A DNA stretch of 42,340 nt, from assembly GCA_002477275.1 (NCBI GenBank), contig DLOU01000057.1, positions 1 through 42,340 of the forward strand. The letters are read 5' to 3'. The position numbers and the translations under genes were made by a program. This stretch comes from Caryophanales bacterium UBA7476 (GTDB taxonomy: Bacteria > Bacillota_I > Bacilli_A > RF39 > UBA660). This document shows positions 1 to 8,498 of the stretch, piece after piece (within the stretch, counting starts at the first letter, position 1; each line of letters opens with the position of its first letter). The notes under the pieces are model-generated. The model ran no database searches and was not told the DNA's origin. It saw nothing but the letters and a program-made list of their open reading frames with translations.

Positions 1-71
1 GTTTACTTAAATCTTTTGTTCATTACAAAATTAAAAAAAATATATTAAACTAATAGTGAGGAGGAATAACT

Positions 72-680
72 ATGAAAGAAATAAAAAATTTTGAAAGAAA
101 AGAACTATTTGAACATTATAACTCAAATGATAATCCTTTTGTAATTATTACATCACAAATTGATGTAACAAATATCGTTAATTATTGCAAAGAACATAAA
201 AATTTTTACGCAACACTTGGATATTTAGTAGCAACAACTGCAAATGAAATTGATGCATTTAAATATAGATATATAGATGGAAAGATATATTATTGTGACA
301 AAATAATATCAAATTATACAGAAATGCTTGGAGATAATAGTATAGGTTATTTTAATGTTGAACTAAAAGATAATTTTGATGATTATATAGAGGAATATAA
401 AAAAGTTAAAGCGGATTTTCTAGAAAGAAAATATTATAACAATACTAGTCCAGAAGAAGCGATATGGTTGTCATGTTCTCCATGGATAAGTTTTACAAGT
501 TTAATTCCACCATATAGTAAGAAAAATACTATACCACAATTTATATGGGATAAATATGTAGAAGAGAATGATACATATAAAATACATATAATGATATTAG
601 TTCACCATGGTTTTGCAGATGGATCTCATATAGGAAAGTTTATAAATAGATTAGAAGAAAAAATTAAAAAATTTAAATAA
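72..680 (+). CDS. Chloramphenicol acetyltransferase-like protein
   Basis: This 202-residue protein looks like the CAT fold, the trimeric acetyl-CoA-dependent O-acetyltransferases. The catalytic signature HHGFADG lies near residues 178-184, matching the family pattern HHxxxDG, where the second His is the general base. The SPWISFTSL stretch around residues 137-145 matches the conserved PWxxFxS segment. Length is close to classical CAT (about 210-220). The start follows a strong GAGGAGGAAT ribosome site. No signal peptide is seen, so it should be cytoplasmic. It stands alone, with no resistance genes beside it. Substrate cannot be told from sequence: many CAT-like proteins of gut Firmicutes may not act on chloramphenicol. 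Confidence 0.85.
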   Translation: MKEIKNFERKELFEHYNSNDNPFVIITSQIDVTNIVNYCKEHKNFYATLGYLVATTANEIDAFKYRYIDGKIYYCDKIISNYTEMLGDNSIGYFNVELKDNFDDYIEEYKKVKADFLERKYYNNTSPEEAIWLSCSPWISFTSLIPPYSKKNTIPQFIWDKYVEENDTYKIHIMILVHHGFADGSHIGKFINRLEEKIKKFK

Positions 681-792
681 AATATCTAGAATATTTTTAT
701 TTTACATTTATAGACAATAATTTGTATATAAATAATAAAAGTATTGATTAAGATATTTTTTTTTTGCTAAAATTATAATAGAGGCGAAGGTT

Positions 793-1575
793 ATGTACTA
801 TGTAATACTATTTATAGTAGCAATACTTCCAGTTATATTACTTGGATTTTATATCAATAGTAAAGATAAAGAAAAAGAACCTAAATCATTACTGATAGGT
901 TTGTTTTCTGCTGGAATATTATCATGTATACTAGTCGTGTTAATAAGTGTTTTAATGGAACTCATTTTTCCTTTTTTTAGAAGAGATTCAAATGCATTTA
1001 ATTCATTAGAACTTATAATTTATGTTTTTATTGGAGTTAGTTTAATCGAAGAAGGATGTAAATGGTTTTTTACTACAATAATAGGATATAAGAATAAAAA
1101 TTTTGATGAAGCATATGACATCATAGTTTATGCGACTTTTGTTTCATTAGGTTTTGCATCTGTAGAAAATCTTCTATATGTATATAATGGTACAATTGCT
1201 ACTGGTATATTAAGAGCATTAACAAGTGTTCCGGGACATGTTTGTTTTGGTATTACGATGGGATATTATTTATTACTTGCAAAAATTGCAAAGAAAAATA
1301 AAAATAAAAAATTGCATCGAAAAAATTTAGCATTAAGCTTATTAGTACCAATATTAGAACATGGAGTATATGATTATTTTGCTTTTTCACAGAATAAATA
1401 CTTAATATTGATTTTATTAGTAGGATTAGTAGCTTTCTATATAGTATGTAATCAAAAAATAGAAGTATTATCAAATATTACAGAAAAAGTAGTATATAAA
1501 TACAAATTTTGTCCACAATGTGGAAAAGAAATAGAAACAATATACTGCCCATCTTGCGGAAACAAAAATGAATAA
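793..1575 (+). CDS. PrsW-like intramembrane metalloprotease with C-terminal zinc ribbon
   Basis: A 260-residue polytopic membrane protein with the PrsW/CAAX-protease-like set of motifs: EEGCK (E86, E87, K90), FASVEN (E125, N126), PGH with H149, and EHGVYD with H190. PrsW proteases cleave membrane substrates such as anti-sigma factors, with the metal held by Glu and His residues inside membrane helices. After the last helix (about residue 220) the chain ends in a small zinc ribbon, with CPQC at 240-243 and CPSC at 252-255. This ribbon is an add-on to the catalytic core and may bind a partner. No substrate gene can be named nearby. The start follows a GAGGCGAAGG ribosome site. Confidence 0.8.
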   Translation: MYYVILFIVAILPVILLGFYINSKDKEKEPKSLLIGLFSAGILSCILVVLISVLMELIFPFFRRDSNAFNSLELIIYVFIGVSLIEEGCKWFFTTIIGYKNKNFDEAYDIIVYATFVSLGFASVENLLYVYNGTIATGILRALTSVPGHVCFGITMGYYLLLAKIAKKNKNKKLHRKNLALSLLVPILEHGVYDYFAFSQNKYLILILLVGLVAFYIVCNQKIEVLSNITEKVVYKYKFCPQCGKEIETIYCPSCGNKNE

Positions 1576-1630
1576 ATTTTAAATTTACAATTAAAACTAC
1601 ATATAATATAATAAACATAGAGGTTATATT

Positions 1631-2758
1631 ATGAAAAAAGGGTTTACGGTTGTAATTTTAATTTTTATTTGTTTTTTTTCATTTAACAATGTTTTTGCAG
1701 AAGAACACTATGATATTATTGATGAAAAAGATTTATTAATTGAAGAATTTAATAATGAAGAAGAAATCAATAGTGAAGAAAAACAAGATGATAATGATAT
1801 TACTTATTTAACAGATTTTGATAATATAGAAGAAAAAGGAGAATCTCAAATCTTATCAAAAGAAGTAGAAAAAGAAATATATGATAACTCTATATCTGGG
1901 GAAGAATTTGAAATAAAGTATTTTGATGTAGAAGATTATGAATCATTTAATTTCTCATTCATAAATAATGAAGAAGAAAAAAGTACATTATATTTAGTTA
2001 AACTTGATGATGAAAAAATTTATGAAGAATATTCTGATACAATTGAAAAAAAAGATGTCAGATTAAATATTAAGGGTAATAATATAACTATATGCTTAAA
2101 AGGAAATGGAACATATTTAAATCCATATTTATCGCATGAAAAAAATACATATAAAATAACATATGATGAAAAAAAAGTTTATTATACAGATGAAGAAAAA
2201 TACGTAATTGAAAAAGAAGAAGAAAAGACGGGATATGTCTTTAAATATTATGAAAATAATGACGAAAAAAAATATTATCCAGAAGATGAAGTGTATTTAA
2301 ATGATGATTTAAACCTAAATTCAATTTATGAAGAAGAAACTTATACAGTAACATATAACTATTTTGGTAATGAAGTAAATGATTTATATACAATAAATAA
2401 TAATAGTTTGTTTATTCCAGAATATAGTGGTTATAGATTTTTAGGATGGTTTGATATAAATGGAAATAGAATTAATGAACTAAAAGCGGGTAATATAGTA
2501 TTATATGCAAAATTTGAAAAGATAGTATCAACAAATGTAAACTATTTAAATACAAGTGTTAATTACAGTTATATTAATCAAGTAGATAATAAAATAGTAG
2601 AAAATAATGACCAAAAAGAAAATAAAGCGGTTTCAATAGAACAAATTGAAACACCATTTAATAGTAAAACAGTAAAAATTAATTATGGGATTATACTAGG
2701 TATTCTAGTTTTAATAACATCAGTGTTTTTAATATTTAAGTTGTCCTTTGATTCTTGA
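1631..2758 (+). CDS. Secreted, membrane-anchored acidic protein with InlB-type repeat
   Basis: This 375-residue surface protein has a signal peptide (residues 1-23, cleavage after VFA). A very acidic Glu/Asp-rich region follows, then one Listeria-Bacteroides (InlB B-type) repeat near residues 236-297, recognised by the YRFLGWFDINGN core and the closing VLYAKFEK. A single hydrophobic segment lies near residues 350-370. The C-terminus after this helix is short and not positively charged, and no LPxTG-like motif precedes it, so it is probably a membrane-anchored rather than a sortase-anchored protein. Function is unknown; InlB repeats are usually involved in surface display or adhesion. It ends with TGA, showing TGA is a stop here. 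Confidence 0.7.
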   Translation: MKKGFTVVILIFICFFSFNNVFAEEHYDIIDEKDLLIEEFNNEEEINSEEKQDDNDITYLTDFDNIEEKGESQILSKEVEKEIYDNSISGEEFEIKYFDVEDYESFNFSFINNEEEKSTLYLVKLDDEKIYEEYSDTIEKKDVRLNIKGNNITICLKGNGTYLNPYLSHEKNTYKITYDEKKVYYTDEEKYVIEKEEEKTGYVFKYYENNDEKKYYPEDEVYLNDDLNLNSIYEEETYTVTYNYFGNEVNDLYTINNNSLFIPEYSGYRFLGWFDINGNRINELKAGNIVLYAKFEKIVSTNVNYLNTSVNYSYINQVDNKIVENNDQKENKAVSIEQIETPFNSKTVKINYGIILGILVLITSVFLIFKLSFDS

Positions 2759-2812
2759 AATTAGTCTAATAATATGATATTATTTTTCTAGAGTAGAATA
2801 GGTGGTTAGATT

Positions 2813-3253
2813 ATGAGTAATAAAAAATTATTAATAGGAATAGTGTCACTAGCAATAATACTATTAACAGTTGGCTTAATAGCTAACATTAGTTCATATA
2901 AAAAAACAACAAAAAAAGAAGATGCTCCAGCTAATAAAAATAAGCTAGTGTGTGAACAAAAAAAATCTGACTACAGTATCAAAATAACAAGTAATTTAGA
3001 AAATAATGAAGTATCAAATATTGAAATATTAATAACAGATAACTCTAAAAATATGAGCTCCACGATGGGAATAATTCAGTATTATGCATCAATGGTAGGA
3101 TCAAAATATTCATCTATTGATAATAAAACAACAATAGTGTTAACTGATGAAACAAAAAAACAATATAATGATTTAAAAAATATCAAAAATATGTTTTCTG
3201 ATTATTCCACAGCAAAAAAATACTATGAAGCAGATGAATATACATGCAAATAA
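2813..3253 (+). CDS. Small membrane-anchored extracytoplasmic protein, function unknown
   Basis: This 146-residue protein has an uncleaved-looking hydrophobic helix at residues 5-27, then a Lys-rich linker and a soluble extracellular domain with two Cys (near residues 47 and 145) that could pair. No lipobox is visible. I do not recognise the domain; it resembles the small anchored proteins common beside envelope genes in gut Firmicutes. The ribosome site is AGGTGG, 8 bases upstream. Its last 31 bases overlap the 3' end of the convergent gerAC-like gene on the other strand, so the two transcripts share complementary ends. Confidence 0.6.
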   Translation: MSNKKLLIGIVSLAIILLTVGLIANISSYKKTTKKEDAPANKNKLVCEQKKSDYSIKITSNLENNEVSNIEILITDNSKNMSSTMGIIQYYASMVGSKYSSIDNKTTIVLTDETKKQYNDLKNIKNMFSDYSTAKKYYEADEYTCK

Positions 3254-3816
3254 ATATATTTTTTAAATTCTAATTCATTATTATTAATATTTAGTAAGGG
3301 AAGTTTATTTCTCTTATTTTTTTTATATTTTTTTAAAACTTCTTTATATGAAATTTTTTTATTCTTTAGAATACTTTCTATATACCTATAATCATTATTT
3401 ATTTTCATAATTTTTTTTAAAGAATTATCAGAAATAATAATAGATGAGTCAGAATTTAGAATTGAAAAGTATTTATAATTTTTTAAATACTCACTTATAA
3501 TTACATCTTTGTTACTATTTTGAATAACAATATTTTGTACTTTTTTTAAATATATTTTTTTAGGGGAATGATCAATAATATTATCAAATGCTTTTTTTAG
3601 ATTTTTACTTCTACCAGTTCTATATGTATAAACATAACTTAAATTATTATCATTTTTTTTAGGAGTAACTTCTTGCATTATAACTACATATTTTTTATCT
3701 TGATATTTAATTTCTATATTACTAATTATAGAAAGATTATTTAATTCTTCATATCTTGAGCACGATGATGCTAGAAGAACAATAATAATTATTAAAAATA
3801 ACATATTTTTTCTCAT
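3223..3816 (-). CDS. Short Ger(x)C-family (GerAC-like) spore germination lipoprotein
   Basis: The 197-residue product begins with a lipoprotein signal, lipobox LASSC with Cys19. It continues with RYEELNNLSIISNIEI, the typical opening of Ger(x)C proteins (family pattern C-W-x-x-x-E-I-x-x-L-x-I-V-x-G-I). Full-length GerAC proteins are about 370-400 residues with a C-terminal domain; this one holds only the N-terminal half. Its ATG overlaps the gerAA-like stop (ATGA, 4 bases), so the two are translationally coupled. The role would be in the inner-membrane germinant receptor of spores. It may be a natural short form or a decayed gene. Confidence 0.7.
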   Translation of the reverse strand: MRKNMLFLIIIIVLLASSCSRYEELNNLSIISNIEIKYQDKKYVVIMQEVTPKKNDNNLSYVYTYRTGRSKNLKKAFDNIIDHSPKKIYLKKVQNIVIQNSNKDVIISEYLKNYKYFSILNSDSSIIISDNSLKKIMKINNDYRYIESILKNKKISYKEVLKKYKKNKRNKLPLLNINNNELEFKKYIYLHVYSSAS

Positions 3817-5219
3817 CTATAATGACCTCTTTTCAAATTATTTGTTATTGCAGGATTTCTATATTTTTCACCTTTATTTTTTGATTTGAAAATATTATCT
3901 TTAAATTCACTTTTTATAAAAGGAAAAATAGGAGTAAGATACTTTCTATCAAAATTCTTAATCGTAAAAAGCCTAATTAAAAGAAGTAAAGCTCCTATAA
4001 TAACTCCCCATATACCAGATATTGCAGCTAGTATTATTAAAATAAGTCTCCACCATCTTATAGCACTTACTAATTCAATAGAGGAAAAGGTTAGACCGGA
4101 AATAGATGATATTGAAGTAACTATTATCATAATAGGAGATATTATTCCAGCACTAACTGCAGCATCTCCAAGTATTAATCCACCTAAAATAGATACAGCA
4201 TTACCACTAGTTGATGACATTCTAACATCACTTTCTCGAAGTATTTCAAAACATAAAATCATAAAAAGAGCCTCAGTGATTGCAGAAAAAGGAACACTTT
4301 CTCTCTGTGATTTTAAAGATAAAAGCATGTCTAAACTAACAAATTCATGGTTATGAGTAGTAACCATTATATAAAGTGCAGGAACAAAAATAGATATAAT
4401 AAAAGCAAGAAGTCTAACAACTCTTATAAAAGTAGCATTAACTGGTTTTTGATAATAATCATCAACAGTATGAAAAAAATCAATAAAAAAATTAGGCATG
4501 ATTAAAACATATGGGCTATTATCCACAATAACAGCAATCTTTCCTTCAAGAAGAGCTTGAGATACTTTATCAGGTCTTTCAGTAGACATAATAGTAGGAA
4601 AAAAATTATTGTTCTTTGATTCTAAATTTTCTTTTAGATAAGTTGAATCAATAATACCATCAATATCTATTGTAGATAGTTTTAGTTTAACTTTTTCTAA
4701 TATATCAAAGTCCACAATATTCTTCATATAAAGTAAACCAACTTTAGTTTGTGTTTCTCTTCCTAAAAATAAATCATATACCTCTAAATTAGTAGTTTTA
4801 ATTCTTCTTCTAATAAGTCCTAAATTCAAATTAAAGTTTTCAGAAAAAGCATCTTTTGGACCTTTAATAGAAAGTTCACTTTTTACTTCAGCTATACCTC
4901 TATCTAAATTCATTCTTTCTTCTAAAGCATAAATATTTTTATCAGTAATTATAATTATATATCCATTATGAACATAATTTAAAATATCATTTTCTTTAAT
5001 TAATATAATATTTCTATCTGGTATTTTATTTTCTAAATTGTTTAATTCCTTTCTTTTTAAATTAACAAGTCTTTTTAATATAAACTCATTAATCATATCA
5101 GCGCTAGTTAATACTTCATTAAAGAAAATTGTTACATTTCTCTTATCTATAATAAATGATTTAAAAATATAGTCTTTACTAATACCAACTTCTTTTTTTA
5201 GATTATCAATTAAGTCCAT
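3813..5219 (-). CDS. GerA-family spore germination protein (GerAA-like)
   Basis: This is a GerA-type germinant receptor A subunit. It has a soluble N-terminal domain (to about residue 260) carrying family stretches such as NPYV..MP-like NSPYVLIMPNFF and LGRETQTKVGLLYM, then a hydrophobic half with several membrane helices. The length, about 468 residues, is normal for the family (470-500). I prefer the ATG at 5219 because GGTGA sits 5 bases upstream; the ATG at 5231 has no ribosome site and lies almost on the predicted transcription start. Its neighbour is a short GerAC-like gene; no GerAB-like transporter subunit is present. In known systems these proteins sit in the spore inner membrane and trigger germination on nutrient sensing. 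Confidence 0.88.
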   Translation of the reverse strand: MDLIDNLKKEVGISKDYIFKSFIIDKRNVTIFFNEVLTSADMINEFILKRLVNLKRKELNNLENKIPDRNIILIKENDILNYVHNGYIIIITDKNIYALEERMNLDRGIAEVKSELSIKGPKDAFSENFNLNLGLIRRRIKTTNLEVYDLFLGRETQTKVGLLYMKNIVDFDILEKVKLKLSTIDIDGIIDSTYLKENLESKNNNFFPTIMSTERPDKVSQALLEGKIAVIVDNSPYVLIMPNFFIDFFHTVDDYYQKPVNATFIRVVRLLAFIISIFVPALYIMVTTHNHEFVSLDMLLSLKSQRESVPFSAITEALFMILCFEILRESDVRMSSTSGNAVSILGGLILGDAAVSAGIISPIMIIVTSISSISGLTFSSIELVSAIRWWRLILIILAAISGIWGVIIGALLLLIRLFTIKNFDRKYLTPIFPFIKSEFKDNIFKSKNKGEKYRNPAITNNLKRGHYR

Positions 5220-5234
5220 ATAATTCACCATTTT

Positions 5235-5263
5235 TAGTATGGTTATATGTTAATAAATTATAC
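5235..5263 (-). promoter_or_regulatory. Candidate SigG-type forespore promoter for gerAA-gerAC
   Basis: On the minus strand GTATA (5263-5259) and CATACTA (5241-5235) are separated by 17 bases. This fits the Bacillus sigma-G pattern (GYATR, about 17-18 bases, CATNNTA), the factor known to drive gerA operons in the forespore. A start site about 7 bases downstream would give a leader of only about 10 bases, which is tight but still holds the GGTGA ribosome site. A SigA-like TATAAT (5262-5257) overlaps but has no good -35. Confidence 0.45.
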
Positions 5264-5273
5264 TTTAACTTAG

Positions 5274-5302
5274 TTGACTAAAAAAAACATGTATTTTAAA
5301 AT
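5274..5302 (+). promoter_or_regulatory. SigA-type promoter of the rRNA methyltransferase gene
   Basis: TTGACT (5274-5279) and TAAAAT (5297-5302) are spaced by 17 bases, just upstream of the methyltransferase start at 5327. The elements match the housekeeping consensus well. The leader would be short. Confidence 0.5.
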
Positions 5303-5326
5303 ATACATAGAAAAGTGGTTGATATT

Positions 5327-6523
5327 ATGGAAACAAAAATAACTAGATTAGATGATTTTGGAAGAGGAGTAACTAGAATTAACGACAAAGTATGTTTTGT
5401 AAAAAATGCTCTTTCAGAAGAAATAGTTGATATTGATGTAATAAAAGAAAAGAAGAAGTATCAAATTGGAAAAGTAAATAGTTACATCACAAAAAGTGAT
5501 AAAAGAATAACACCAAAATGTAAGTATTATGATGTTTGTGGTGGATGTAATTTAGAACATATTTCACTAGAAGAAGAAAATAATTTTAAAAAGGAAAAGG
5601 TTGAAAAAATACTAGAAAAGTTTGCTAGTAAAAAAGTTAAAGTAAATAAAATTGCATCAGAAGATGAATATGGTTATAGAAATAAAATAACTCTTAGAGT
5701 AGATAACGGAAGAATATGTCTACTTGAAGAAGAAAGTAATAATTTAGTAGAAATAGATGAATGTATTTTAGCTGAAAATAAAATAAATGAAATAATAAAA
5801 GAGTTAAAAGAAATAGTAAAAGATGAAAAAGATATTTCAAAAATAATGATTAGAGTAAGTAATAATTTAGAAAGAGTAATGATTAAAGTAGATGGAAAAG
5901 TAAATGATGTTAATCTTTTTAAAGAAATATCCGACTCTTTAATTATTAATGATAAAGTTATAAAAGAAGAATATTTACTTTCAAATATATTAGATAAAAA
6001 GTTTTTAGTCAGTTCAGATTCATTCTTCCAAGTTAATAGAAAAATAACTGAAATGATGTATCGAAAAATAATTGAAACAGTAAAAGAAAATAAACCAAAT
6101 AAAGTACTTGATTTATATTGTGGGGTAGGAACAATTGGTATATGTGTTTCAAGTTATACTAATAATGTACTTGGAGTAGAAGTAGTAGAAAAAGCAGTAG
6201 AGAGTGCAAATAAGAATAAAGAGTTAAATAAAGTAGGAAATATAGACTTTAAATGTGGAAAAGTAGAAAATATAATAGATAATTCTTATAGCACATATGA
6301 TTTAATAATAGTTGATCCGCCAAGAAGTGGATTAGATAAAAAAGTAGTAGAAGTACTTAATAGAAGTAATTCAAAAACAATTGTATATGTATCATGTGAT
6401 CCAATAACACTCGCAAGAGATATAAAGTTACTTGATAATTATGAAATAAAAGAAGTAGAACTTTTTAACATGTTTCCTAGAACTTATCATGTTGAGAGTG
6501 TATCGGTACTTGAAAGGAGATAA
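5327..6523 (+). CDS. rlmD: 23S rRNA (uracil-C5)-methyltransferase, RlmD/TrmA family
   Basis: This enzyme makes 5-methyluridine in 23S rRNA using S-adenosylmethionine. An N-terminal TRAM-like RNA-binding domain (about residues 1-55) is followed by the iron-sulfur cluster cysteines CKYYDVCGGC, with a later Cys in IDEC. The SAM-binding motif is LDLYCGVGTIGI. The DPPRSGLD motif and the catalytic-Cys motif YVSCDP are both present. I prefer ATG 5327; the GTG 12 bases upstream overlaps the probable ribosome site. About 398 residues, normal for the Firmicute RlmCD/RlmD group. Whether it modifies U1939, U747 or both cannot be told. Confidence 0.9.
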   Translation: METKITRLDDFGRGVTRINDKVCFVKNALSEEIVDIDVIKEKKKYQIGKVNSYITKSDKRITPKCKYYDVCGGCNLEHISLEEENNFKKEKVEKILEKFASKKVKVNKIASEDEYGYRNKITLRVDNGRICLLEEESNNLVEIDECILAENKINEIIKELKEIVKDEKDISKIMIRVSNNLERVMIKVDGKVNDVNLFKEISDSLIINDKVIKEEYLLSNILDKKFLVSSDSFFQVNRKITEMMYRKIIETVKENKPNKVLDLYCGVGTIGICVSSYTNNVLGVEVVEKAVESANKNKELNKVGNIDFKCGKVENIIDNSYSTYDLIIVDPPRSGLDKKVVEVLNRSNSKTIVYVSCDPITLARDIKLLDNYEIKEVELFNMFPRTYHVESVSVLERR

Positions 6524-6526
6524 AAT

Positions 6527-7132
6527 ATGAAATTATCTCAAATTGTTCCAAATAAAATAGATAATAATTTACTAAAAAAAATATTTTTTAGTATAAATAA
6601 AGAAAAATATGATAATGCAGATTATATTATCGTTTATGGTTGTCATATTAAATCGTTACTAGATGAAAGGCTTATACATGTATTATCAATTGTTGAAAAT
6701 AAGAAGTATAGTAAAATTGTATTAACAGGCGGCATTGGTGTTAATGGAGACTTTAATGAATCGGAATATATGCGTGATTATTTAATTGAAAAAGGCATTG
6801 ATGAAGGTAGAATTATAATAGAAAATAAATCTACTACTACCGAGGAAAACAATTTAAATGTTTTAAAAATGTTAAGTTTGAATTCGATTCAGCAGAAAAC
6901 AAATATTGTATTGGTTACACAGGAAGTACATATGACGCGAATAATACTACATTGGAAAAAAATTATTAATAATAAAAATATAAAGTTTTATTATGATTAT
7001 GTTGATAAGTCTACTATTTCATATGAAAAAGTAATTAATAATTCATATTTACTAAAGCTTCTCAAAAAGCAAGTAGAAAAAACAATCAAATTCATAAAAG
7101 AAGGAAAATATGTAGATATTGATATTGATTAA
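6527..7132 (+). CDS. YdcF/SanA-like DUF218 protein
   Basis: This 201-residue protein of the DUF218 (YdcF-like, ElyC/SanA) group is recognised by ADYIIVYG near the N-terminus, then KIVLTGG, SEYMRDYLIEKGI, ENKSTTTEENN and VTQEVHMTR, in the usual order. Members have a Rossmann-like fold and have been linked to envelope or nucleotide-related functions, but no firm reaction is known. There is no transmembrane segment, so it is probably cytoplasmic. It follows the methyltransferase by 3 bases, with a GAAAGGAG ribosome site inside the end of that gene, so the two form an operon. Confidence 0.75.
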   Translation: MKLSQIVPNKIDNNLLKKIFFSINKEKYDNADYIIVYGCHIKSLLDERLIHVLSIVENKKYSKIVLTGGIGVNGDFNESEYMRDYLIEKGIDEGRIIIENKSTTTEENNLNVLKMLSLNSIQQKTNIVLVTQEVHMTRIILHWKKIINNKNIKFYYDYVDKSTISYEKVINNSYLLKLLKKQVEKTIKFIKEGKYVDIDID

Positions 7133-7170
7133 ACACTTTTTTGACTTAGCACTGACACTGAAACAACCCA

Positions 7171-7187
7171 TTGCGAATCAATCGCAA
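7171..7187 (+). other. Small perfect hairpin in the 7133-7400 intergenic region
   Basis: TTGCGA (7171-7176) and TCGCAA (7182-7187) form a perfect 6-base stem with a 5-base loop, 38 bases after the YdcF-like gene. No long T run follows at once, so it is a weak terminator at best. Confidence 0.35.
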
Positions 7188-7250
7188 CTTTAGTTAAAAA
7201 ATAGTCTTGTTCGATTGATTTATAAAAATAAATATGATATATTTCAAATG

Positions 7251-7326
7251 TATTAATTATCTTGCCGTGAGTTAATATGACAATTTGGACGCTAAAGTTC
7301 TAATTCTTTAAGGCAAGGAAGAATTA
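7251..7326 (+). ncRNA. Candidate structured leader RNA with two hairpins able to form a loop-loop kiss
   Basis: Hairpin one is TATTAA (7251-7256) with TTAATA (7272-7277). Hairpin two is TAATTCTT (7301-7308) with AAGAATTA (7319-7326). The loop of the first holds CTTGCC (7261-7266), which is fully complementary to GGCAAG (7312-7317) in the loop of the second. The linker contains GGACGCTAAAG. An intrinsic terminator follows at 7338 and then the ORF6N gene. This is the layout of a riboswitch or other cis-acting RNA, but I cannot assign it to a known class. Confidence 0.4.
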
Positions 7327-7337
7327 TTGCATGCTGC

Positions 7338-7377
7338 GGGATATCCCTTTTAATAGGATGAAGGGATATCCTTTTTT
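7338..7377 (+). terminator. Intrinsic terminator between the structured leader and the ORF6N gene
   Basis: GGATATCCCTT (from 7339) pairs perfectly with AAGGGATATCC (7361-7371), followed by seven T. It sits between the candidate leader RNA and the AAGGAGG ribosome site of the ORF6N gene, so it either ends a small RNA or acts as a regulated attenuator. Confidence 0.75.
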
Positions 7378-7401
7378 TATTCTTAAGAAGGAGGCTCAAT
7401 T

Positions 7402-8286
7402 ATGAATGAAATAGCAGAAAAAGATGTTATAAACATCGAAAACATGATTTATGAAATTGATGGAAAGGAGGTAATGTTAGATTCTGATCTAGCTCAATTA
7501 TATAATGTAGCAACAAAAAGAATTAATGAAGCTGTTAAGAATAATCCTGATAAATTTCCTAGACGATTTAGTTGGATTTTAAGTGATGAAGAAAAGAGCA
7601 ATTTGTGGTCGAAATTTTCGACCGCAAATATAAGTTCAATGTCAAGATCAAATCCTAGAGTATTTACCGAGCAAGGAGTTTATATGCTTGCGACAATTCT
7701 AAAATCAAAAACAGCTACTGAAGTAAGTATTAGAATAATGGATACGTTTGTTAAAATGAGACATTATATTAATTATAATAAAAACGTATTACCACTAAGA
7801 TTTTTATTATTAGAAGATAAAGTAGATAATAACACAAAAAGAATTGATGAATTATTTGATAAATTTAACCCGAAAGAAATTGCAAAGAACGCTATCTTTT
7901 TTCAAAATGATATTTATGATGCATATTCAGTTTTAATAGAAATCTTCAAATTATCGGAAGAAGAGATAATTATCATAGATAACTTTGCGGGAAAAGAATT
8001 ACTTGATATATTAAGAATTATTCATAAAAACATTATAATCATTTCATCAAATATTAATGAGACTTCAAAGAGTAAATATATAAAACAATATAATAATGTG
8101 GCTTTCATAAATAACGATTCATATCATGATAGATTTATTATTATAGACAGAAAAAGAGTATTTCATTGTGGAGCCTCTTTTAAAGATTTAGGAAAGAAGT
8201 GTTTTGCAATAAATGAAATAGAAAATAAAATAGAAACAGAAAAAATAATAAATGATGTCATTAATATTTGTAGTATAGATAATTAA
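7402..8286 (+). CDS. ORF6N-domain DNA-binding protein with HKD-like C-terminal domain
   Basis: The N-terminal part (about residues 10-120) is an ORF6N domain, known from phage and mobile-element antirepressor-like proteins. The stretches YEIDGKEVMLDSDLAQLY, FPRRFSW and RVFTEQGVYML are typical. After a linker, the C-terminal half has ISSNI...YHDRFIIIDRKRVFHCGASFKDLG, a phospholipase-D-like HxD motif with the GASxKDLG follow-up found in many such Firmicute proteins. Only one such motif is present, so dimerisation would be needed for catalysis. It stands alone behind the structured leader. The role is probably regulatory or defensive; no substrate is known. Confidence 0.8.
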   Translation: MNEIAEKDVINIENMIYEIDGKEVMLDSDLAQLYNVATKRINEAVKNNPDKFPRRFSWILSDEEKSNLWSKFSTANISSMSRSNPRVFTEQGVYMLATILKSKTATEVSIRIMDTFVKMRHYINYNKNVLPLRFLLLEDKVDNNTKRIDELFDKFNPKEIAKNAIFFQNDIYDAYSVLIEIFKLSEEEIIIIDNFAGKELLDILRIIHKNIIIISSNINETSKSKYIKQYNNVAFINNDSYHDRFIIIDRKRVFHCGASFKDLGKKCFAINEIENKIETEKIINDVINICSIDN

Positions 8287-8434
8287 TGATATTTATATTA
8301 GATTTATATTTAAAATCTTATAATAACAAATATAAAATTATAGATAATTATATTATTTTCTTTTATATAAATATAATTAAAAGGGTAATTTAATAAGATA
8401 CATAAAAAAGTCAAGTTTTTTTTATAAAATATGT

Positions 8435-8462
8435 TTGTCAATATGTAAAGTTACGATACAAT
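8435..8462 (+). promoter_or_regulatory. Promoter of the surface protein gene at 8499
   Basis: TTGTCA (8435-8440) and TACAAT (8457-8462) are spaced by 16 bases. They lie at the end of an otherwise featureless AT-rich gap, 37 bases before the ATG. Confidence 0.5.
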
Positions 8463-8498
8463 CTTAATAAGATATAATAATGAGGTAGTGAATGATAT

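Noticed and set aside
72..680. Calling this a chloramphenicol resistance gene
   Set aside because: The catalytic motif is present, but the CAT-like family is broad and nothing nearby supports resistance.
3886..4356. Plus-strand reading frame opposite the gerAA gene, and similar frames opposite other genes
   Set aside because: They lack ribosome sites and family features and are the mirror of real genes in AT-rich DNA.
7261..7340. Similarity of GGACGCTAAAG to the GGACGCAAAG core of the c-di-GMP-I riboswitch
   Set aside because: The P2 tetraloop and the P3 receptor do not fit, and the loop-loop complementarity seen here is not part of that class.
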